A stretch of DNA of 64,000 nt from an uncultured Pelagibacteraceae bacterium (GCA_902566315.1 CACFIL010000004.1:1-64000); one strand, 5' to 3'. Shown: positions 24,967-35,095, numbered from the stretch's first letter. Translations and numbers: made by a program. The notes: generated by a model from the sequence alone, not told the origin.

Positions 24967-26225
24967 TAATCAATTTTATTCATTTTAGCCGATCTACCAA
25001 GATGTTCTTCAATACGAATAATTTGGTTATATTTTGCTATTCTTTCTGATCTTGCGAGTGATCCTGTTTTGATTTGATTTGAATTGGTGCCTACTGCTAA
25101 ATCAGCAATAAATGTATCTTCAGTATCACCAGATCTGTGAGAGATGATTGTTTTAAAACCAATAAGTTGAGCAAATTTTATTACTTCTAACGTTTCGGTT
25201 ACAGTTCCTATTTGGTTCAATTTTATTAAAATACTATTTGCAGATAAGTTTAAAAAGCCTATTTTTAATCTTTCAAGATTAGTGACAAAAAGATCATCAC
25301 CTATTATTTGTGTTTTGTTTTTTGTTCCATTTACAAATTTAGACCATGCATTCCAATCATCTTCACCAAATGGATCCTCAATTGATTTAATTTGATATTT
25401 TTTAATAAGTTGTAAGTATTTTTTAATTGATTGATCAACACTTATGTAATTTTTAGAATGAATTGAATATTTACCTTTTTTAATCAATTCATTTGCTGCA
25501 ACATCTAAACAAATAGATATATCCTTACCATTTTTAAAACCTGATTTTTTAATTGCTTGAACTATAAGTTTTAATGCACTTTCATTATCACTTATCATTG
25601 GTGCAAAGCCACCTTCATCACCTACATTAATAGAGTGACCAGCTTTTTTTAATAATACTTTTAAATTGTTTATTACTAAAAAACACATTCTGACAGCATC
25701 ATTAAATGATTTTGCTTTATCAGGTCTAATCATAAACTCTTGTATTCTAAGACCATTATCGGCATGTGCACCCCCATTAATAATATTCATTAAAGGAAAA
25801 GGGAGTTTAAAATTTTTTTTGACAATAAAATTTTTATATAAAGGTATTTTTTTAACTTTTGCTGATAATTTTTTTACAGCCATGGATACAGCTAATATTG
25901 TATTCGCACCTAACTTAGTTTTTTGTTTTGTGCCATCTAATTTTATAAGAATACTATCTATTCTCTCTTGGTCATGGATGTTTTGATTTTTTAATTTTTT
26001 TGAAATTAATTTATTAACAGTTGCAACTGGTATTAAAACGCTTTTTCCTAGGTATTTTTTATTACTCTTATCTCTTTTTTCATAAGCCTCAAAAGTTCCT
26101 GTTGAAGCACCTGAAGGACAAATTGCTGACGCACTTAAATTATTTGAAAATACTTCAGCTTCAATGGTAGGATTTCCTCTACTGTCATAAACCTGTCTGG
26201 CTACAACTTTTTTGATTTTACTCAT
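24966..26225 (-). CDS. eno: Enolase
   Basis: 419-residue glycolytic enzyme interconverting 2-phosphoglycerate and phosphoenolpyruvate. Visible signatures are ARQVYDSRGNPTIEAEV, SGASTGTFEAYEKRD, the Mg ligand regions CLDVAANEL, SIEDPFGEDDW and GDDLFVTN, and the signature ILIKLNQIGTVTETL followed by SHRSGDTEDTFIADLAV. Catalytic residues appear intact; length is slightly short of the usual 425-430. It lies between kdsA and ftsB in the kdsA-eno-ftsB order. Confidence 0.97.
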   Translation of the reverse strand: MSKIKKVVARQVYDSRGNPTIEAEVFSNNLSASAICPSGASTGTFEAYEKRDKSNKKYLGKSVLIPVATVNKLISKKLKNQNIHDQERIDSILIKLDGTKQKTKLGANTILAVSMAVKKLSAKVKKIPLYKNFIVKKNFKLPFPLMNIINGGAHADNGLRIQEFMIRPDKAKSFNDAVRMCFLVINNLKVLLKKAGHSINVGDEGGFAPMISDNESALKLIVQAIKKSGFKNGKDISICLDVAANELIKKGKYSIHSKNYISVDQSIKKYLQLIKKYQIKSIEDPFGEDDWNAWSKFVNGTKNKTQIIGDDLFVTNLERLKIGFLNLSANSILIKLNQIGTVTETLEVIKFAQLIGFKTIISHRSGDTEDTFIADLAVGTNSNQIKTGSLARSERIAKYNQIIRIEEHLGRSAKMNKID

Positions 26226-26228
26226 TAA

Positions 26229-27053
26229 TTACTTTTTAACTAAATTATCAATTTCTACAATTTGATTAATTAGCTCGTCTAATTTGTCTAAAGGGACCAT
26301 GTTTGGACCATCTGATGGTGCATTATCAGGGTCCTGATGTGTTTCCAAAAAAATAGCTGCAACACCTACTGCAACTGCTGCTCTTGACAAATACTCAACA
26401 AATTCTCTTTGACCACCACTTTTTTCACCTAGACCACCAGGTTGTTGCACTGAATGAGTTCCATCAAATACTACAGGATAACCATTTTTTGCCATGATTG
26501 GAATAGATCTCATATCTGAGACCAATGTATTATAACCAAAACTAGCTCCTCTTTCAGTCACTAAAATATTTTCATTACCACTATCAGAAATTTTTTTTGT
26601 TACGTTCACCATATCCCATGGTGCTAGGAATTGACCCTTTTTCACATTAATAATTTTATTAGTCTTAGCAGCAGCAATTAATAAATCTGTTTGTCTACAA
26701 AGAAATGCTGGTATCTGAAGAACATCTACATGATGAGAAACTAGGGAACATTGTTCTTCATTATGTATATCAGTAAGAATGGGTACGTGAATATCTTTTT
26801 TGATTTTATCAAATACAGGCAGGGAGTTTTCTAAACCAGCTCCTCTTTTGCTTGTCAAACTAGTTCTATTGGCCTTATCAAATGAGGTTTTATAAATAAA
26901 TCCAATATTATACTTTGATGAAATTTCTTTAATTTTACCTGCCATGTCCATAGCATGTTGTTCGGTTTCAAGTTGACAAGGACCAGCTATTAAACAAATT
27001 TTATTTTTGTTTGAAATTTCTATACCGTTACAATTAACTATTTTATTTTCCAT
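26229..27053 (-). CDS. kdsA: 3-deoxy-8-phosphooctulonate synthase
   Basis: 274-residue aldolase-fold enzyme condensing phosphoenolpyruvate with arabinose-5-phosphate to Kdo-8-phosphate for LPS. Motifs are IAGPCQLETEQHA, FIYKTSFDKANRTS, TDIHNEEQC, LQIPAFLCRQTDLL and FDGTHSVQQPGG, followed by FLETHQDPDNAPSDGPN. It starts within the last 11 bases of pyrG. Together with the lpx genes in this window it shows that the cell makes Kdo-containing lipid A. Confidence 0.96.
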   Translation of the reverse strand: MENKIVNCNGIEISNKNKICLIAGPCQLETEQHAMDMAGKIKEISSKYNIGFIYKTSFDKANRTSLTSKRGAGLENSLPVFDKIKKDIHVPILTDIHNEEQCSLVSHHVDVLQIPAFLCRQTDLLIAAAKTNKIINVKKGQFLAPWDMVNVTKKISDSGNENILVTERGASFGYNTLVSDMRSIPIMAKNGYPVVFDGTHSVQQPGGLGEKSGGQREFVEYLSRAAVAVGVAAIFLETHQDPDNAPSDGPNMVPLDKLDELINQIVEIDNLVKK

Positions 27054-28665
27054 TAAAAGATTTTGCAGCTTTAATAAATGAAGAGAATAAAGGATGAGGA
27101 TTTAAAGGTCTAGATTTAAATTCTGGATGAAATTGGACTCCAATAAACCATGGATGATTTTTAAGTTCAATAATTTCAGGTAAATGATTATCAGGAGAAA
27201 TTCCTGAAAACATCAAACCTTTTTTTTCAAATTTTTTCATTAAATTTATATTGACCTCATATCTATGTCTGTGTCTCTCTTTAATCTTATTAGATTTATA
27301 GATATGTTTTATGGCAGAATTATTTCTTAGATTTGCCTCATATAAACCTAATCTCATTGTCCCTCCCAGATTTTTATCAGTTCCTTTTATAATTTTTCCA
27401 TCTTTGCTCCATTCATCGATTAATCCTATTACGGGAAAACAATTTTTATCTAATTCACTAGAGCCAGCATTTTTAATTTTTAAGATATTTCTGGCAAACT
27501 CAATCATTGCCATTTGCATTCCAAAACAAATGCCTAGAAAAGGTATTTTTCTCTCTCTGGAATATTTAATTGCTTCAATTTTTCCCTCCGTTCCTCTTTT
27601 ACCAAATCCTCCTGGTATCAATATGCCTGACATATTCTTTAATTTTGATTTAATTTCTTTTGATCTAAGTTTATCTGACTCAATTCTTACTACGTTAACT
27701 TTGACTTTATTTGAAATTCCTCCATGCGTAAGAGCTTCATCAAGTGATTTATAAGCATCTTTTAAGTTTACATATTTGCCTATGATAGCAATATTTACTG
27801 TTTTTTTTGTTTTTAAAACTATATTTGTAATTTTTTTCCAAGGTAGCAAGTTAGGTCTTTTTCTAGATTTTATTTTAAAGAATTTTAAAACTTGCTTATC
27901 TAATTTTTGATTAGAGAAACTTATTGGGGCTTCATAAATCGTTTTTACATCAACTGTTTCTATAACATTAGCGAGATCCACATTACAAAATAAGGATATT
28001 TTTCTTCTTTGATCTAATGGAATAGACTGCTGAGATCTACAGATAACTATATCAGGTTGAATTCCTATACCTCTCAATTCTTTAACAGAATGTTGTGTAG
28101 GTTTTGTTTTAATTTCATCTGAAGATTTTAAAAATGGAACAAATGTTAAATGAATAAATAAAGATTTTGATCTGCCATTATCATTTGAAAACTGTCTTAT
28201 AGCTTCTAAAAATGGTAAACTCTCAATATCCCCTACTGTTCCTCCAATTTCGCAAATCACAAAATCTTCATTTGTTATATCTTTTTTAATAAACTCTTTT
28301 ATTCTATCTGTAACATGTGGAATTACTTGAACTGTTTTTCCAAGATAACCACCTCTTCTTTCTTTTTTTATGATATCACTATAAACTCTACCTGTTGTAA
28401 TGTTGTCAGATTGTTTAGCTGAAATATTTGTGAATCTTTCGTAATGTCCTAAATCTAAATCAGTCTCAGCCCCATCATCAGTTACAAAAACCTCACCATG
28501 TTGAAAAGGACTCATTGTTCCTGGATCTACATTTAAATATGGATCCATTTTTCTTATTCTCACCTTATAGCCTTGTGATCTAAGCAAATATCCAAGCGAT
28601 GCTGATGACAAACCTTTACCAAGTGATGAAACCACGCCGCCAGTGACAAATATATATCGCGCCAT
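27043..28665 (-). CDS. pyrG: CTP synthase
   Basis: 540-residue enzyme making CTP from UTP, ATP and glutamine. The synthetase domain (1-270) opens with YIFVTGGVVSSLGKGLSSASLG and has KMDPYLNVDPGTMSPFQHGEV. The class I glutamine amidotransferase domain (about 285-540) has GGFGKRGTEGKIEAI, the nucleophile site FLGICFGMQMA (Cys) and the His/Glu pair in VQFHPEF. Length is normal. It follows secG after 40 bases and overlaps kdsA by 11. Confidence 0.98.
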   Translation of the reverse strand: MARYIFVTGGVVSSLGKGLSSASLGYLLRSQGYKVRIRKMDPYLNVDPGTMSPFQHGEVFVTDDGAETDLDLGHYERFTNISAKQSDNITTGRVYSDIIKKERRGGYLGKTVQVIPHVTDRIKEFIKKDITNEDFVICEIGGTVGDIESLPFLEAIRQFSNDNGRSKSLFIHLTFVPFLKSSDEIKTKPTQHSVKELRGIGIQPDIVICRSQQSIPLDQRRKISLFCNVDLANVIETVDVKTIYEAPISFSNQKLDKQVLKFFKIKSRKRPNLLPWKKITNIVLKTKKTVNIAIIGKYVNLKDAYKSLDEALTHGGISNKVKVNVVRIESDKLRSKEIKSKLKNMSGILIPGGFGKRGTEGKIEAIKYSRERKIPFLGICFGMQMAMIEFARNILKIKNAGSSELDKNCFPVIGLIDEWSKDGKIIKGTDKNLGGTMRLGLYEANLRNNSAIKHIYKSNKIKERHRHRYEVNINLMKKFEKKGLMFSGISPDNHLPEIIELKNHPWFIGVQFHPEFKSRPLNPHPLFSSFIKAAKSFNGK

Positions 28666-28705
28666 GGAATTATGTTATAGCCAATGATTTATAAAAATAA
28701 AAGTA

Positions 28706-29008
28706 TTAATTATTATTTTCTGGTAATTTAGGAGCATCATCTGTATTTTCTTCTATTTTATCAATTACAGATGTATTTGAAGGAAGATCTCCTCGTGAAA
28801 TAATAGTTAATCCTAGACTACAAATTATGAATAATGTTGCAACAATAGCCGTTGCTTTAGTCATAAAATTACCAGCCGACCTTGAAAACATAAAGTTATC
28901 TTGAGAAACTCCAATACCTAAGGCTCCACCTTCAGATTTTTGGAGTAGAACAAGCAATACTAGAATTGCTGCTAATATTATATTTATAATTAATAGTATG
29001 TTTTCCAC
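28706..29008 (-). CDS. secG: Protein translocase subunit SecG
   Basis: 100-residue membrane protein with two helices (about 3-20 and 50-70). The loop between them carries LLQKSEGGALGIG, the SecG signature. It assists SecYE protein export at the inner membrane. The hydrophilic tail is acidic and asparagine-rich. It lies between tpiA (5 bases) and pyrG, the standard alphaproteobacterial order. Confidence 0.92.
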   Translation of the reverse strand: MENILLIINIILAAILVLLVLLQKSEGGALGIGVSQDNFMFSRSAGNFMTKATAIVATLFIICSLGLTIISRGDLPSNTSVIDKIEENTDDAPKLPENNN

Positions 29009-29013
29009 GACGC

Positions 29014-29760
29014 CTAATTAATTGATTTTTTTATTATATCAATAAATATTTTTTCATTAGTTGATGCTCCACCAATCAAAAAACCGTCAATATTATCGAT
29101 TCTCATTAAATTTTTTATATTTTTTGGGTTTACAGAGCCTCCATACAAAATCTTTGATTTTGTAAATTTTTTTGAAATTTTTAAGGTGTTTCTTATAAAA
29201 CTAATATTTTTTTTTAAATCATTTTCACTAGGAATAATCCCTGTACCAATCGACCAAACAGGTTCATAAGCAATTATAACTTTATTTAAATTCTTTAAAT
29301 TTTTTAAACCTTCAAGTAATTGTTTTTTTAAAACATATTTTGTTTTATTTTTTTTTTTATCAATCAGTTTTTCGCCTATACATAAAATTACATTTAACTT
29401 GTCATTAAGTGCAGACTTTATCTTTAAATTAATTTTTTTATTATCATTTTCTGATCTTGTTTCTGAATGTCCAATTATAACAAACCTACAACCCAAATCT
29501 TTAATCATCTTTGAGCTTATAGCTCCTGTAAAAGGTCCATATTTTGGTTGAGCATGACAATCTTGAGCACCAATTTTAATATTTGATTTTTTTGTTTTAT
29601 CTACGAAAGATTTGATTAATGTATAAGGTGGACAATAAATAATATTGGCTTTAAGTTTCTTTGTTTTTGAATAACTTATTACTTTATTTAATGAATTAAC
29701 TGAATTAACTGACCCAAACATCTTCCAATTAGCAATGAAATACATATTATTATTTGTCAT
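29014..29760 (-). CDS. tpiA: Triosephosphate isomerase
   Basis: 248-residue TIM-barrel enzyme interconverting dihydroxyacetone phosphate and glyceraldehyde-3-phosphate. The active site is complete: N and K in FIANWKMFGS (Lys 13), the catalytic His in FVIIGHSETR and Glu in IIAYEPVWSIGTG, plus the phosphate loop ILYGGSVNPKN. It is divergent from the PpiD-like gene with a 61-base gap that must contain both promoters. Confidence 0.97.
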   Translation of the reverse strand: MTNNNMYFIANWKMFGSVNSVNSLNKVISYSKTKKLKANIIYCPPYTLIKSFVDKTKKSNIKIGAQDCHAQPKYGPFTGAISSKMIKDLGCRFVIIGHSETRSENDNKKINLKIKSALNDKLNVILCIGEKLIDKKKNKTKYVLKKQLLEGLKNLKNLNKVIIAYEPVWSIGTGIIPSENDLKKNISFIRNTLKISKKFTKSKILYGGSVNPKNIKNLMRIDNIDGFLIGGASTNEKIFIDIIKKSIN

Positions 29761-29821
29761 AAAGATTAATATAATTTATATGTTTATTTTTTTTTAGATC
29801 AATAAATAAAGACTATAGAAT

Positions 29822-31243
29822 ATGATAAGTAAATTAAGAGGTTTCTCAAATTCAAAATTAGCCGGAGTACTTGTCGGAATTATTATAATTCCATTTGTAT
29901 TTTGGGGTATGGGTAGTGTTTTTAGTGGGGGCAATACTAACAACGTTGCTAAGATAAATAATGAAACAATCTCATCAAAAGATTTTATAAATTTTATAAA
30001 CGAGTCAAGACTCACAAATGACATTATAAAAGCAAACATAGATAAAAATATTATTGAGCAAATATTATCAGAGTTGATATCTGAAAAATTAATTGAGATG
30101 GAAATTAAAGAATTAAATGTATTTATGTCTGAGGAAGCGTTAGCAAATAAAATAAGATCTAATTCCATACTACTTGATGATAATAAGAAGTTTTCAAGAG
30201 TTAAGTATGAAAAATTTCTATTAGAAAATAACTTAAGTGCTTCAACATTTGAAAATTCATTAAAGAAACAGGAACTAAAAGAAAATTTATTTAATTATAT
30301 TAGTGGAGGAATTAAGTCGCCTTATTTTTTAAAAAATAAAATATATATAAATGAAAATAAAAAAATCGAGATCGAATTTTTAGATTTAGACTTAGTTCAT
30401 GATAAAACTGCAACTAAATTTGAAATTGAGGATTTCATTAAAAATAATCAAGAAATTTTGAAAATTGATTTTATTGATGTTACCTATGCAAAAATTACTC
30501 CAAAAAATCTAATAGAAATAGATGAGTTTAACGATGAATTTTTTAAGAAAATTGATGAAATAGAAAATAATATTTTAAATGGATTAAATATTAAAGAAAT
30601 TAATGAAATTTATAATTTAAAACTCAATGAAATTAATAATTTTGTGTTGGATGATGATTCAGATGAAATACTTGAAGAAATTTACTCAAAAAGAAACCAG
30701 GATAAAATACAACTAATTGACAAAAATGATTATTATCTAATTTTTGAAATATCAAATATTAACAAAAAAATCCCGAACAAAACTGATCCAAAATTTTTAG
30801 AAGAAGTAAAAAATAATGTAATTTTAAAAAAGAAATTTGAATTTAATAAAAGTCTTTTTGAAAAAATTGACGAAAAGATATTTAATTATGATGAGTTTGT
30901 GAAGTTATCAAGAGATAAAAATAATATTAAGACTATAAATATTAAAAACACTAATGATTATGAAATTTTTGACCCAGACTCTTTAAAACTTTTATACACA
31001 TTACCAAAAGAAAGTTTCTCATTAGTTACTGGGGAAACAAATAAAGTTTTTCTCACAAAAATTAAGAATATTTATTATTCAGATATGGAAAAAAATAATG
31101 ATAATGTTGAAGAATATTCTATTAAGGCAAATAACGATATTATTAATGATGTTTATACATCTTATGACCTATCTTTAAATTCAAAATATAAGGTAAAAAT
31201 TTTCAATCAAACAATTGATAGAGTTAAAAATTATTTTAGATAA
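29822..31243 (+). CDS. ppiD: PpiD-like membrane-anchored periplasmic folding protein
   Basis: 473 residues. A short cytoplasmic start is followed by one membrane helix (about 14-35; GVLVGIIIIPFVFWGMG) and a SurA-N-like chaperone domain (VAKINNETISSKDFINFINE onward). It is shorter than typical PpiD (about 620). The region where the parvulin domain should lie lacks the usual Gly-rich LG core, so isomerase activity is doubtful and a chaperone role is more likely. The tpiA/ppiD divergence and a one-base overlap with trpE match the alphaproteobacterial neighbourhood. Confidence 0.8.
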   Translation: MISKLRGFSNSKLAGVLVGIIIIPFVFWGMGSVFSGGNTNNVAKINNETISSKDFINFINESRLTNDIIKANIDKNIIEQILSELISEKLIEMEIKELNVFMSEEALANKIRSNSILLDDNKKFSRVKYEKFLLENNLSASTFENSLKKQELKENLFNYISGGIKSPYFLKNKIYINENKKIEIEFLDLDLVHDKTATKFEIEDFIKNNQEILKIDFIDVTYAKITPKNLIEIDEFNDEFFKKIDEIENNILNGLNIKEINEIYNLKLNEINNFVLDDDSDEILEEIYSKRNQDKIQLIDKNDYYLIFEISNINKKIPNKTDPKFLEEVKNNVILKKKFEFNKSLFEKIDEKIFNYDEFVKLSRDKNNIKTINIKNTNDYEIFDPDSLKLLYTLPKESFSLVTGETNKVFLTKIKNIYYSDMEKNNDNVEEYSIKANNDIINDVYTSYDLSLNSKYKVKIFNQTIDRVKNYFR

Positions 31244-32700
31244 TGTTGAATATTGATCTAAAGTTATTTAAGAAAAATCACGAAAAAAGTAAAAATCAAG
31301 TTCTTTATCATGCGATAAAATCAAATGGTATAAAAGAAATAGAAAATTTAATTAATAACTTTTTAAATGTAAGAAATAGCTTCGTCTTCGAGTCTGTAGA
31401 AAAAGGTTTCATAAAAGGTAGATATACAATTTTTGGTAAAAATCCTGATAAAATTTGGGAATTTAATAATAATAACTGTGTTTTAAACTTTGAAAATAAA
31501 AGAAAGAAATTAAGAGGAACGCCAAAAGATAATATTGAGAAAATAATAGAAAATTTTAATTTTAAAATACCAAGTGAATTACCACCAATTAGCTCAATTA
31601 TATCAGGGTATTTCTCTTATGATACAATAAGATATATTGAGAAAATTCCTAATAATACAAAAAATGATCTTAAAATCCCTGATGCAAGAATTTTGAGACC
31701 AAAAAATCTAATAGTTTTCGATAACGCAGAAAAAAAATTATTTTTTATAGTTAACTGTTTTTATGATGAAAAAATCAAAAATTATCAAGTCAAGTATGAC
31801 CAAATACAAAAAGAAATAGAAGAAATGATTTTTTTAGCAAACTATAGTTATAAAATAAATCAGTCTAAAACCAAGATTTCCAAACCAAAAGTTAAATCAA
31901 ATATCTCAAAAAAGAAATTCCTTAGCAATGTTTCAAAGGCTAAAAATTACATTAAAATAGGTGATATTTTTCAAGTTGTTCTAAGTCAAAGGTTCGAAAC
32001 TGACCTTAGTAAAGAACCATTAGATATTTATAAAAAATTACGAATTACTAACCCTTCCCCTTTCATGTATTTTTTTAACTTTGAAGATTTTCAAATTATA
32101 GGCGCAAGTCCTGAAATACTTGTGAGGCTCAGAGATAATAAAATTACTATTAGACCTATTGCAGGTACAAGACCTAGAGGTAAAAATAAAAAAGAAGACA
32201 AATTTTATGAAAGGGATCTTTTAAATGATAAAAAAGAGCTTTCTGAACACTTAATGCTTCTTGATCTTGGTAGAAATGATACTGGAAAAGTCTCTAAAAT
32301 TAATTCAGTTAAAGTTACCGAAAGTTTTAAGATAGAGCGATATTCACATGTAATGCACATAGTCTCCAATGTGGAAGGCATATTTAATAAAAAATTTGGT
32401 AAATTTGACACATTATTAGCTGGTTTTCCTGCTGGAACAGTGTCAGGTGCACCTAAGATAAGAGCTATGGAAATTATAGATGAATTAGAAACGACTAGAA
32501 GAAAAGTTTATGCTGGTGGTATTGGTTATTTTTCTGCTAATGGTGATTTTGATACCTGCATTGCGCTTAGAACAGCAGTTTCAAAAAATAAAAAATTTTA
32601 CGTACAGTCAGGTGCAGGAATTGTTGCTGATAGTAAACCTATTAATGAATTTAATGAAACAGTAAATAAAGCAAAAGCTTTAATTAAAGCTTTGGAATAA
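31243..32700 (+). CDS. trpE: Anthranilate synthase component I
   Basis: 485-residue chorismate-using enzyme, first step of tryptophan synthesis with TrpG. Motifs are NPSPFMYFFNFEDFQIIGASPEILVR, RPIAGTRPRGK, LLDLGRNDTGKVS, HVMHIVSNVEG, FPAGTVSGAPKIRAMEIIDELE and GGIGYFS. The N-terminal feedback site retains a Ser in FESVEKG (canonical LLES), so regulation by tryptophan is possible. It is coupled to ppiD by TAATG. PabB is the alternative, but trpG-trpD-trpC follow directly. Confidence 0.96.
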   Translation: MLNIDLKLFKKNHEKSKNQVLYHAIKSNGIKEIENLINNFLNVRNSFVFESVEKGFIKGRYTIFGKNPDKIWEFNNNNCVLNFENKRKKLRGTPKDNIEKIIENFNFKIPSELPPISSIISGYFSYDTIRYIEKIPNNTKNDLKIPDARILRPKNLIVFDNAEKKLFFIVNCFYDEKIKNYQVKYDQIQKEIEEMIFLANYSYKINQSKTKISKPKVKSNISKKKFLSNVSKAKNYIKIGDIFQVVLSQRFETDLSKEPLDIYKKLRITNPSPFMYFFNFEDFQIIGASPEILVRLRDNKITIRPIAGTRPRGKNKKEDKFYERDLLNDKKELSEHLMLLDLGRNDTGKVSKINSVKVTESFKIERYSHVMHIVSNVEGIFNKKFGKFDTLLAGFPAGTVSGAPKIRAMEIIDELETTRRKVYAGGIGYFSANGDFDTCIALRTAVSKNKKFYVQSGAGIVADSKPINEFNETVNKAKALIKALE

Positions 32701-32705
32701 AGATT

Positions 32706-33269
32706 ATGAAAATAATTTTAATTGATAATTATGATAGTTTTACATTCAATTTATATCACTATCTTTCATCTTTTTCTAAAGTAGATGTTTTTAGAAATGA
32801 TAAAGTAGATCATCATTTTATTTTAAAACAGAGGTATAATAAAATTGTAATATCTCCAGGACCTGGAAATCCTAATCAATCTGGAAATTGTTTAAAGATA
32901 GTAAAAAATTTGTATAAAAAAATGCCGATTCTTGGTGTTTGTTTAGGTCATCAAATTATTGGTCAAATATTTGGATCTAAGATAATTCAAGCTAAACAAC
33001 TTGTACATGGAAAGACAAGCAATATTATAAATAAGAAAATTGGCATTCTTAATAATTTACCAAAAAGTTTCTCAGCTACCAGATACCATAGTTTAGTAAT
33101 TGATAGAAAATCTTTATCTAAAGATTTAAAAATTACATCTATTACATCTGATGGAACAATAATGGGTGTTATGCATAAGAAATACAAAATTCATGGAGTT
33201 CAATTTCATCCTGAAAGTATCAATACAAAATATGGTTTAAAAATTTTAGAGAACTTTGTAAAAGAGTAA
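32706..33269 (+). CDS. trpG: Anthranilate synthase component II (glutamine amidotransferase)
   Basis: 187-residue class I amidotransferase supplying ammonia to TrpE. The oxyanion motif SPGPGNPNQSG, the nucleophile in LGVCLGHQIIG and the His/Glu pair in GVQFHPESI are present. It lies 5 bases after trpE and 2 before trpD. In streamlined genomes the same subunit may also serve PabB in folate synthesis; that is inference. Confidence 0.96.
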   Translation: MKIILIDNYDSFTFNLYHYLSSFSKVDVFRNDKVDHHFILKQRYNKIVISPGPGNPNQSGNCLKIVKNLYKKMPILGVCLGHQIIGQIFGSKIIQAKQLVHGKTSNIINKKIGILNNLPKSFSATRYHSLVIDRKSLSKDLKITSITSDGTIMGVMHKKYKIHGVQFHPESINTKYGLKILENFVKE

Positions 33270-33271
33270 AA

Positions 33272-34264
33272 ATGGATAAATTTTTAGAAAAGCTCAGATA
33301 CAAAATAAATTTAAATTTTGATGAAAGTAAAGATGCATTTAAGATTTTAATGAATGGTGATGCTAGTGATCAACAAATTTATGATTTTTTAACTTTATTA
33401 TCAGACAAGGGTGAAGTTTCAGATGAAATAGCTGGAGGAGTATATATATTAAGAGATAAGTCAAAAAGAGTAAAAGTTGAAAATTGCATTGATACCTGTG
33501 GTACTGGAGGAGATGGCAAAGATACTCTCAATATTTCAACTGCATCAGCGCTGTTGTTAGCAAGTATGGGTGTTAAAGTGGCAAAGCATGGAAATAAAGC
33601 AGTTTCATCGAAATGTGGGTCAGCTGACGTTCTTGAAGCCTTAAATATAAATATCAACTTAGAACCAAAACAAATCGAGGAACAGATTAAAAATAATAAT
33701 TTTGGCTTTATGTTCGCACCAAATTACCACTCGGCAATGAAATATGTTGGTCCAACAAGAAAAAAAATAGGAAAAAGGACAATTTTTAATATGATAGGTC
33801 CATTAAGCAGCCCTGCACTTGTTGAGAGGCAGGTAATTGGAGTTTTTGATAACAAACTTCTAAAAATTTTTGCAAATGCTCTAAAAAATTTAAATTTAAA
33901 ATTTGCGTGGATTGTAAATAGTGAAGATGGTCTAGATGAAATATCACCTTACGCCAAAACTAATATTGTGCAATTAAAAAATAATGAAATATCTGAGTTT
34001 ATAATTGACCCAAATGAATTAAATATTAATGCTGATAAATTTGAAAATTTAATTGGAGATGACGCTAAATTTAATTCTGATAAAATTTTAAATATTTTTG
34101 AAGGTGAAGATAATGATTTTTCAAAAGCTGTATGTTTAAATGCTGCAGCAGGGTTAATGATATCTGAAAAATATGATGATTTTAAAATTGCTTTTAATTA
34201 TACTAGAGTTTTTATTAAGTCTGGAGCAGCATTCAAATATATAAAAAATTTACAAAATGTCTGA
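33272..34264 (+). CDS. trpD: Anthranilate phosphoribosyltransferase
   Basis: 330-residue enzyme joining anthranilate and PRPP. It shows the glycine-rich PRPP loop CGTGGDGKDTLNIST, KHGNKAVSSKCGSADVLEALN and NMIGPLSSPA, all standard. A helical N-terminal domain precedes. It overlaps trpC by 8 bases. Length is typical. Confidence 0.97.
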   Translation: MDKFLEKLRYKINLNFDESKDAFKILMNGDASDQQIYDFLTLLSDKGEVSDEIAGGVYILRDKSKRVKVENCIDTCGTGGDGKDTLNISTASALLLASMGVKVAKHGNKAVSSKCGSADVLEALNININLEPKQIEEQIKNNNFGFMFAPNYHSAMKYVGPTRKKIGKRTIFNMIGPLSSPALVERQVIGVFDNKLLKIFANALKNLNLKFAWIVNSEDGLDEISPYAKTNIVQLKNNEISEFIIDPNELNINADKFENLIGDDAKFNSDKILNIFEGEDNDFSKAVCLNAAAGLMISEKYDDFKIAFNYTRVFIKSGAAFKYIKNLQNV

Positions 34265-35048
34265 AAATATCCTTCAGAAAATAATTGATCGAAAGAAAAC
34301 TAAAATTGAAAAATTAAAGCTTGAAATTGATATAAACAGATTATTGCATGCAATAAGCGAGAAGGATGTTTTTTTTGATTTTAAAAAGAAAATACAAAGG
34401 AAAAACTCAGAAAATAAAATATCCATAATTGCTGAAATAAAAAAAGCAAGTCCGTCTGCAGGTATTCTAATAGATGACTATGAACCGGTTAAAATTGCCA
34501 ATATATATAATTCTAAGAATGTCACATGTTTGTCTGTATTAACCGAAGAAGATTTTTTTTTAGGAAATTTATCCCATATTACTGAAATTAAAAAAAAAAT
34601 TGAATTACCCATTCTTTGTAAAGATTTTTTTGTTGATAAATTTCAAGTACCTTTAGCAAAAAGTTACGGTGCTGATGCAGTCCTGATCATATTAGCAGGT
34701 ATTTCTGAAAAAACTGCTGATGAAATTTACGAGGAGGCTTTAAAGCATGATATGAGTGTGATTGTTGAAGTTCATACAGTTGAAGAGGCAGAAAAATCAG
34801 TAAAATATCCTGATGCTTTAATTGGTATAAATAACAGAAACCTAAAAACTCTTAAAACTGAGATAAATACAACTTATGATATATATGATGTTGTTTCAAA
34901 TCACTCTTCCCCTCTAATTTCTGAGAGTGGTCTAAAAACAAAAGATGAATTGCTTGATATAAAAAACAGGACCTCAATAAGCACTTTTTTAATTGGTGAA
35001 TCACTTTTAAAAGACTTAGAAAATAATAATATTTTTTCCCTTTTATAG
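34257..35048 (+). CDS. trpC: Indole-3-glycerol phosphate synthase
   Basis: 263-residue TIM-barrel enzyme closing the indole ring. Motifs are IIAEIKKASPSAGIL (catalytic Lys), VLTEEDFFLGNLSHI, LPILCKDFFVDKFQV, GINNRNLKTLKT and SESGLKTKDEL. It is the last trp gene here; trpF, trpB and trpA are not in the window. The next gene, lexA, has its own operator 47 bases downstream, marking the operon end. Confidence 0.97.
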   Translation: MSENILQKIIDRKKTKIEKLKLEIDINRLLHAISEKDVFFDFKKKIQRKNSENKISIIAEIKKASPSAGILIDDYEPVKIANIYNSKNVTCLSVLTEEDFFLGNLSHITEIKKKIELPILCKDFFVDKFQVPLAKSYGADAVLIILAGISEKTADEIYEEALKHDMSVIVEVHTVEEAEKSVKYPDALIGINNRNLKTLKTEINTTYDIYDVVSNHSSPLISESGLKTKDELLDIKNRTSISTFLIGESLLKDLENNNIFSLL

Positions 35049-35095
35049 AAATTTTCCACGATTTATGAAGCTTTTTAGCTGTTGTATTAATTGAG

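Noticed and set aside
27311-27754. 147-codon open frame on the plus strand inside pyrG
   Set aside because: It is antisense to well-conserved pyrG sequence, has no recognisable motif and no ribosome site; a composition artefact.
29794-30168. 124-codon frame opposite the start of the PpiD-like gene
   Set aside because: It shadows a gene with a clear membrane anchor and chaperone domain, and would cross the divergent promoter region.
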